DNA of 42,940 nucleotides from Janthinobacterium sp. (GTDB lineage: Bacteria > Pseudomonadota > Gammaproteobacteria > Burkholderiales > Burkholderiaceae_D). Shown piece after piece: positions 37,819 to 42,940 of the stretch (position 1 is its first letter; each line of letters begins with the position of its first letter). Under the pieces are notes generated by a model. It was given only the letters and a program-made list of their open reading frames with translations, searched no databases and was not told where the DNA came from. The stretch is taken from positions 1-42,940 of the forward strand of contig JANXSQ010000028.1 in NCBI GenBank assembly GCA_025356595.1, read 5' to 3'. Made by a program: the position numbers and the translations under genes.

Positions 37819-40049
37819 GCTACGCACACCTGTTCACGGGCGGCGCCGCGCCGCCGTCCGAGCCGGCCGACCCGGCCGGCGCGCCGGCGGCGCGCTTCCG
37901 CCTGCTGCTGGTGGACGACGAGGCGAACGTGCTGGCGGCGCTGCGCCGCGTCTTCCGCCAGGAAAACTACGAGGTCGTGCTGTGCCAGGACCCGAAGGAG
38001 GCGCTGGCGCTGCTGGCCAAGGAGACTTTCCACGTGCTCGTCAGCGACTACATGATGCCGGGCATGACGGGCGGCGAGCTGCTCAAGCAGGCGCGCGCGC
38101 TGCGCCCGGACATGCTGCGCATCATGCTCACCGGCCACGCCGACGTCAACGCCGTGGTCGCGGCGATGAAGAGCGGCGCCGTCTACAAGTTCATCCTCAA
38201 GCCCTGGGACGACGACGATCTGCGCGTCACGGTGGCGCTGGCGCTGGAGCAGTACCAGCTGATGCAAAAAAACCGCAGCCTGAAGCGCGACAACCAGGCC
38301 AAGAGCGCGGAGATCGAGCAACTGGCCAAGTTCGGCGTCTCCAACCGCAGCCAGTTGGCCGTGATGCTCAACAAGCGCGGCATGCTCAACAACGCCCAAG
38401 TGCAGGAATTGATGCGCATCCAGCAGCAGCGCAAGGCGCCGATGATCAAGTTGATCGTCGAGCACGGCTGGCTGACGGAACAGGCCATGCACGACGTGAT
38501 CGGCAAGGAATTGCTGATCCAGCAGGTGACGCTGGACGAGTTCAGCGTCGATCCGGGCGTCGCCGCGCTGGTGCCGACGGCGCTCTGCCAGCGCCAGCAG
38601 ATCGTGCCGCTGAAGATAGAGAAGCGCCGCCTGACGCTGGCGATGGCCGACCCGCTCGACGTCGGCCTGCTCGGCGACCTGCGCTTCGTCACCGGCCTGG
38701 AGATCGCCCCGGTGCTGGCGGCGATGTCGGCGATCCAGAAGAAGATCGCCGAGGTCTACCAGTGCCAGGCGGCGGGCGGCGAGGCCTCCGAAGGTGAATT
38801 CGGCGCCGCCGACCCCTACGAGGGCATCGAGATCCTGATCGAGGACGACGAGCAGCAGAGCCTGGAGGAACTGCTGCAGGGCACCGACGAGCCGCCCGCG
38901 ATCCGCCTCGTCAACTCCATCCTGGTCGAGGCGATCCGCCTGGGCGCCTCGGACATCCACATCCAGCCGCGGGCGAAGAACGTCATGGTGCGCCTGCGCA
39001 TCGACGGCGTGCTGACCGACAAAATCCAGATCCCGCACAATATGCACCAGTCCATCGTCTCGCGCATCAAGGTCATGGCCGAGCTGGACATCTCCGAGCG
39101 GCGCCGGCCGCAGGACGGGCGGCTGGCCGTGAAGACGCCGAAGCGGGTGGTCGACCTGCGCGTCTCGACCCTGCCGACCATCAACGGCGAAAAGATCGTC
39201 ATGCGCATCCTCGACCGCAACGCCGCCGTGGTCAGCCTGGACGGGCTGGGCTTCGGTCCGGCCGACCTGGCCAGCATCCGCTACGTCTGCGCCAAGCCGC
39301 AGGGCATCATCCTGGCCACCGGGCCGACCGGCAGCGGCAAGACGACGACGCTGTACAGCCTGTTGCAAAGCAACGCCACGCCGGAAAAGAACTACCTGAC
39401 CATCGAAGACCCGGTCGAATACTATCTGGACACGGCGGGCCAGGTGCTGGTGCGGGAAAAGATCGGCATGAGCTTCCCGCTGATCCTGCGCGCCATCCTG
39501 CGGCAAGACCCGGACGTGCTACTGATCGGCGAAATCCGCGACTTCGAGACGGCCGAGGTGGCCTTCCACGCGGCGCTGACGGGCCACCAGGTGTTTTCCA
39601 CGCTGCACACCAATTCCGCCCTGGCCTCGATCTCGCGCCTGTTCGACCTGGGCCTGAAGCCCTTCGTCATCGCCAGCGCGCTGGAGGCGGTGATCGCGCA
39701 GCGCCTGGTGCGGCGCAACTGCGAGTTCTGCCGCGCCGAGGTGGACCCGGACGCGGAGCTGCTGAAGCTGCTGGGCGGGCGCTTCGCCAGCGGCCTGACC
39801 CAGGCGCACAAGGGACAGGGCTGCGCGGCCTGCCACGGCAGCGGCTACAAGGGCCGCCTCGGCCTGTACGAACTGCTGGTGCCGGACAAGCATCTGCGCC
39901 ACCTGATCGCCACCGTCGCGCCCGTCACCGAAATGGCCGACTACGCCGCCGCGCAGGGCTTTTCCAGCCTGCGCGACGACGCCTACTACAAGGTGCAGAA
40001 CGGCGTGACGACGCTGGAGGAAGTGCTGCGCGTGCTGGGGCCGGGCTGA
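37815..40049 (+). CDS. Response-regulator receiver fused to a GspE/PilB-type secretion ATPase
   Basis: A 744-residue fusion. Residues 25-150 are a receiver domain (LLVDDEAN, phosphoacceptor Asp78 in LVSDYMMPGMTG, conserved Lys in FILKPWD). Residues 170-320 resemble the GspE/MshE N-terminal domain. From about 350 comes the type II secretion/type IV pilus motor: Walker A GPTGSGKTTT (503-512), Asp box, Walker B DPDVLLIGEIRD, His box (VFSTLHTNSA), and a zinc site CEFC ... CAAC. Such motors drive assembly of pili or pseudopili. A kinase-controlled version suggests phosphorylation switches the motor. Starts at a GTG overlapping the kinase stop. No pilin or secretin genes are nearby. Confidence 0.9.
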   Translation: MSYAHLFTGGAAPPSEPADPAGAPAARFRLLLVDDEANVLAALRRVFRQENYEVVLCQDPKEALALLAKETFHVLVSDYMMPGMTGGELLKQARALRPDMLRIMLTGHADVNAVVAAMKSGAVYKFILKPWDDDDLRVTVALALEQYQLMQKNRSLKRDNQAKSAEIEQLAKFGVSNRSQLAVMLNKRGMLNNAQVQELMRIQQQRKAPMIKLIVEHGWLTEQAMHDVIGKELLIQQVTLDEFSVDPGVAALVPTALCQRQQIVPLKIEKRRLTLAMADPLDVGLLGDLRFVTGLEIAPVLAAMSAIQKKIAEVYQCQAAGGEASEGEFGAADPYEGIEILIEDDEQQSLEELLQGTDEPPAIRLVNSILVEAIRLGASDIHIQPRAKNVMVRLRIDGVLTDKIQIPHNMHQSIVSRIKVMAELDISERRRPQDGRLAVKTPKRVVDLRVSTLPTINGEKIVMRILDRNAAVVSLDGLGFGPADLASIRYVCAKPQGIILATGPTGSGKTTTLYSLLQSNATPEKNYLTIEDPVEYYLDTAGQVLVREKIGMSFPLILRAILRQDPDVLLIGEIRDFETAEVAFHAALTGHQVFSTLHTNSALASISRLFDLGLKPFVIASALEAVIAQRLVRRNCEFCRAEVDPDAELLKLLGGRFASGLTQAHKGQGCAACHGSGYKGRLGLYELLVPDKHLRHLIATVAPVTEMADYAAAQGFSSLRDDAYYKVQNGVTTLEEVLRVLGPG

Positions 40050-40065
40050 AGCCGGCTCCGCGGCG

Positions 40066-41214
40066 CTAGCGGGAGGCCGGGGCGGGCACGCACAGGCGGG
40101 CGTTGAGGCCGACCAGCAGCAGCGCGCAGCCGAGGCCGGCGAAGGCGATGCTCAGGTTGGTGGCGTGGGCGGCGAAACCGATCAGCGCCGGGCCGGCCAG
40201 GATGCCGGCGTAGCCGAAGGTGGTGATGGCCGAGACGGCCAGGCTGGCCGGCATCGCCTCCTGCCGGCCGGCGGCCGTGAACAGGATGGGCACGATGTTG
40301 GCGGCGCCCAGGCCGATCAGCACGAAGCCGCCCAGGCTGGCGCCGACCGAATCCGTCAGCACGGTCAGGAAGAAACCGGCGCCGCCGCACAGGCCGCCCA
40401 GCAACAATACCCGGCGGCCGCCGAAGCGGCGCACGATGGCGTCGCCGCTGAAGCGCCCGGCCGTCATGGCGATGGCGAAGGCGGCGTAGCCGAGGCCGGC
40501 CTGGGCCGGATCGACGCCGCGCCGGCTGGTCAGGAACAGCGCGCTCCAGTCGAGGATGGAGCCCTCGGCGAGGAAGACGGTGAAGCACAGCAGGCCGAGC
40601 AGGATCACCGAACCGTGCGGCACGACGAACAGCGGGCCCTGCGGCTCCTTGGCCCCGGCCTCGCGCAGCAGACTGGGGCCGGCGGCCAGCAGCAGGGCCG
40701 CCAGCAGGAGCACGATGACGGCGCAGGCCCAGGCCGGCCGCGCGCCCAGCCACAGCAACAGGGCCATGCAGGCGGCGCCGGCGCAACCGCCGACGCTGAA
40801 CAGGGCGTGGAAGCCCGACATCTGCGCCCCGCCGCCGGCCTTTTCGATGATCACGGCCTGGATGTTCACGCAGACGTCGAAGGTGCCGATGGCGGCGCCG
40901 AACAACAGCAGCACCAGGCCCAGTTGCAGGGGACTGGCGGCCAGGGCCAGGCCGGGCAGCGCCAGGCAGATCAGCGCGCCGGCGCTGAGGATGACGCGGC
41001 GGCAGCCGAAGCGCAGCGACAGCGCGCCCGTCAGCGGCATCGCCAGCAGGGAGCCGGCGCCCAGGCACAGCAGCAGCAAGCCCAGCGTGCCCTCGCTCAG
41101 GCCGAGGCGGGCCTTGGCGTAAGGCACCAGCGGGGCCCAGGCGGCCATGGCCAGACCTGCGGTGAGAAAGACCAGGCGGGTGGCGCGGCGTTGCGGGGGA
41201 CCGATGGTGTTCAA
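40066..41214 (-). CDS. MFS transporter
   Basis: A 382-residue major-facilitator transporter with twelve predicted helices, the first near residues 12-30 (LVFLTAGLAMAAWAPLVPYA). The TTG start at 41214 is supported by GGAG 6 bases upstream and by the correct position of the first helix; longer frames add Arg/Pro-rich residues. It lies 109 bases downstream of the DeoR-type regulator on the same strand and is likely in its operon. This suggests a sugar or sugar-like substrate, though exporters of other compounds are possible. The substrate cannot be told from sequence. Confidence 0.82.
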   Translation of the reverse strand: MNTIGPPQRRATRLVFLTAGLAMAAWAPLVPYAKARLGLSEGTLGLLLLCLGAGSLLAMPLTGALSLRFGCRRVILSAGALICLALPGLALAASPLQLGLVLLLFGAAIGTFDVCVNIQAVIIEKAGGGAQMSGFHALFSVGGCAGAACMALLLWLGARPAWACAVIVLLLAALLLAAGPSLLREAGAKEPQGPLFVVPHGSVILLGLLCFTVFLAEGSILDWSALFLTSRRGVDPAQAGLGYAAFAIAMTAGRFSGDAIVRRFGGRRVLLLGGLCGGAGFFLTVLTDSVGASLGGFVLIGLGAANIVPILFTAAGRQEAMPASLAVSAITTFGYAGILAGPALIGFAAHATNLSIAFAGLGCALLLVGLNARLCVPAPASR

Positions 41215-41323
41215 GGCGTGCTCCGGTGGAGATTGAGGTGGACGGGGCGCTGCGCGGCGGCGCGCGGCGCTGACAAGGGCGAGGGCGGCCGGCCGCCGGG
41301 ACGGCCGCCGCGTGGATTCTTCT

Positions 41324-42100
41324 TCATGCGGCGGCGGCGCGCAGGATCTGCACGCCCTCGCGGCGGAAGGCCTCGAGCAGGGCCGGATCGGCGTCATGCT
41401 CGGCCACCAGATGGCTCAGGCGGGCCGTCGGCAGCACCGAAAAGGGCGCGGCCGTGGCCAGTTTCTCGCTGGTCGCGGCCACCAGCACGGCCTTGCTCAG
41501 GCTGGCGACGGCGCGCTTGAATTCCGCCTCCTCATAGCTGAAGGCGGTGATGCCGGCCTCGGCGTCGACGCCGCAGGCGCCCAGGAAGCACAGGTCGGCG
41601 CGGATCAACTCGGCGTCGCGCAAGGACTTCGCGCCCAGGCAGGCGCCGGCGCCGCGGTCGATGCGGCCGCCGATCAGGACCACCTCGATGTTGGCGCGTT
41701 CCAGCAAAACGATGGCGATCGCCGGCGCGTTCGTCACCACCGTCAGAGGCAGATCCGGCAGCGCCTCGGCGATGGCCAGATTGGTCGAACCGGCGTCGAA
41801 GAACAGCACACTATCGGCGCGCACCAGCGACACGGCCGCGCGCGCCAGGCGCCACTTGCGGTCGGGCGCCTCGCCGCGCCGCTGGTTCAGCGTGCCGGGC
41901 AGAGGCGGCAAGGGCAGCGCGCCGCCGTAGACGCGCTTGCACAGGCCGGCGGCGGCCAGATCGCGCAAATCGCGGCGTATCGTATCCTCCGACACATTGA
42001 GTTGCGCCGCCAGATCGAGCGCCAACACGCGGCCCTCGGCCAGCAAACGTTGTTGGATCAGGGCGTGGCGTTCTTGCAGCAGCAGAGTGGGAATCGACAT
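41324..42100 (-). CDS. DeoR/GlpR-family transcriptional regulator
   Basis: A 258-residue regulator. The N-terminal helix-turn-helix has the family signature LLLQERHALIQQRLLAEGRVLALDLAAQLNVSEDTIRRDLRDLAAAGLCKRVYGGAL. The DeoRC sugar-phosphate sensing domain follows: FFDAGSTNLAIAEAL, then the segment TVVTNA. The ATG at 42100 is chosen because it starts the conserved region. A palindrome at 42123-42140 lies just upstream and may be its own operator. The MFS gene follows on the same strand, so this regulator likely controls uptake of a sugar derivative. Confidence 0.92.
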   Translation of the reverse strand: MSIPTLLLQERHALIQQRLLAEGRVLALDLAAQLNVSEDTIRRDLRDLAAAGLCKRVYGGALPLPPLPGTLNQRRGEAPDRKWRLARAAVSLVRADSVLFFDAGSTNLAIAEALPDLPLTVVTNAPAIAIVLLERANIEVVLIGGRIDRGAGACLGAKSLRDAELIRADLCFLGACGVDAEAGITAFSYEEAEFKRAVASLSKAVLVAATSEKLATAAPFSVLPTARLSHLVAEHDADPALLEAFRREGVQILRAAAA

Positions 42101-42122
42101 TTTTGAAGTAATCGTGCATGAA

Positions 42123-42140
42123 TGCGTACGAATATACGCA
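42123..42140. promoter_or_regulatory. Palindromic operator candidate for the DeoR regulator
   Basis: TGCGTA (42123-42128), six bases, TACGCA (42135-42140), a perfect inverted repeat 23 bases before the regulator's start codon. DeoR-family proteins often repress their own operon from such sites. Confidence 0.5.
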
Positions 42141-42191
42141 AACGTGCAGACCGCGTCAACCATTCCCATACATATCGCGCCGCCCGTAAAA

Positions 42192-42254
42192 GATCGGGGT
42201 CAGGTCTTGCATGTCACCATTCCGGGCGGAATGGTGATACGCAAGACCTGACCC
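42192..42254. repeat. Long palindromic repeat, copy 1
   Basis: The arms at 42197-42210 and 42241-42254 pair perfectly (14 bp) and the inner parts nearly so, forming a hairpin with centre near 42225. It starts with GATCGGGGTCAGGTCTTGC, and the same 33 bases recur at 42901. The shape resembles REP-type elements that travel with REP-associated tyrosine transposases. No transposase is in the window. Confidence 0.75.
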
Positions 42255-42341
42255 TGCTGGCTCCTGGCCGAAGGCCTCGCCCTGCCGGCTTCAGCGTCGT
42301 CCTGTTTTCAAGCAGCCCTGCGGGCGCCGCCGAAAGCCGGG

Positions 42342-42755
42342 CTAGTCGCAGACGATGGGCTGGGTCTTCGCCAAGGCCGACACGGACCGCAACTTGGCAG
42401 TATCGTGGAAATCGCCCTCCTCGCGGTAGACCGCATAGGAATCGATCACGATGCTGGCCTTGGCCTGGAAACCGCAAGCCACCGCCACGTCCTTGCCGGG
42501 AACATGCAGCAAACGCCTCGCCTCGGCGTCGTTGGCGAAGCAAAACCACACGGGCGAGCCGTTTCTCGGACGCGGCACGCGCGCCCATTGCTCCTTGTTC
42601 GGATGAAAGCACACCGCGTCGCCAATGATATCGAGATCATCCTCGCCGGTGCGGTACATATACACGCCGTCCAGCTTGAGCGGCTTGGACGCGCCTTGCG
42701 CGTGCGCGGCCGGCGCCAACAAAGCCGCGAGCACGGCGGCATACAGTGATTTCAT
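42342..42755 (-). CDS. Small secreted protein of unknown function
   Basis: A 137-residue protein with a signal peptide (MKSLYAAVLAALLAPAAHAQ, cut after AHA). The mature part of about 118 residues has four Cys (in AVCFHPN, VWFCFAND, VACGFQ and the C-terminal IVCD), enough for two disulfides in the periplasm. I do not recognise a family. A strong AGGAGG lies 5 bases before the ATG. The gene sits between the two palindromic repeats and has no evident operon partner. Confidence 0.75.
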   Translation of the reverse strand: MKSLYAAVLAALLAPAAHAQGASKPLKLDGVYMYRTGEDDLDIIGDAVCFHPNKEQWARVPRPRNGSPVWFCFANDAEARRLLHVPGKDVAVACGFQAKASIVIDSYAVYREEGDFHDTAKLRSVSALAKTQPIVCD

Positions 42756-42900
42756 TTTTCCTCCTGTCCAGATAGGTTCGACGTCCGCGGACGGCCGCCC
42801 GCTGTCCGCGATTGTGGACCGAAATCGGCCCCGGCGCTACCGGTGTCGCGCTTCGGCGGGCGGCGTCGGCCCGTAGTCCTTGCGCCCGTCCAAATAGGAG

Positions 42901-42940
42901 GATCGGGGTCAGGTCTTGCATGTCACCATTCCGCCCGGAA
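42901..42940. repeat. Palindromic repeat, copy 2 (cut by the window end)
   Basis: The first 33 bases match copy 1 at 42192 exactly. The central bases then read GCCCGGAA where copy 1 has GGGCGGAA, so the loop is the reverse complement of that in copy 1. The right arm lies beyond the window. Confidence 0.7.

Overview
The window is a 42.9 kb piece of a high-GC betaproteobacterial chromosome. The gene order dapB ... leuS-lptE-holA-proA, the protein types and the GC-rich codon use suggest Burkholderiales, most likely Oxalobacteraceae (Massilia/Duganella/Janthinobacterium-like). That placement is inference from gene content, not from a search.

Left part (1-20 kb): the tail of a probable bamE, then dapB, an ExbB/ExbD proton-channel pair, a barstar-family gene without a visible barnase, leuS-lptE-holA-proA, a HemJ/CopD-type membrane protein, a DsbA-family isomerase, a THUMP-domain RNA methyltransferase and a Bcr/CflA exporter. 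Next comes a tightly packed signalling cluster: an HDOD-GAF histidine kinase overlapping a REC-PAS-GGDEF-EAL response regulator, followed after 4 bases by a 13-repeat Sel1 protein. A DUF4197 protein, a small membrane protein and a periplasmic solute-binding-like protein close this part.

Middle (20.6-27.6 kb): a genomic island of lower, mixed GC. It is flanked by a 39-base exact repeat of the 5' half of tRNA-Gly(CCC); the complete tRNA is on the right. It holds an HNH endonuclease, a JmjC/cupin-8 oxygenase paired with a small GRDP-like protein, a decayed ATPase/nuclease gene, a DUF4935 PIN-domain protein and a protein with a HEPN-type R-x4-H motif. This looks like a nuclease-rich, possibly defensive cargo. 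I see no integrase. A 41-codon ORF with a strong Shine-Dalgarno runs through the tRNA promoter into the tRNA gene.

Right part (27.6-42.9 kb): trmB and gdhA converge on a bidirectional terminator. gdhA, a LysR regulator and a divergent asparaginase share a duplicated TATGC-N7-GCATA palindrome, which suggests a small ammonia/amino-acid regulon. uppP-recQ and an alpha-carbonic anhydrase follow. Then comes a three-gene operon with overlapping stops and starts: MglA-like GTPase, histidine kinase, and a response-regulator receiver fused to a GspE/PilB-type secretion ATPase. This is the most unusual system in the window. A DeoR regulator with its own palindromic operator and an MFS transporter follow. 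The window ends with a small secreted protein between two copies of a long palindromic repeat whose central loop is inverted between copies.
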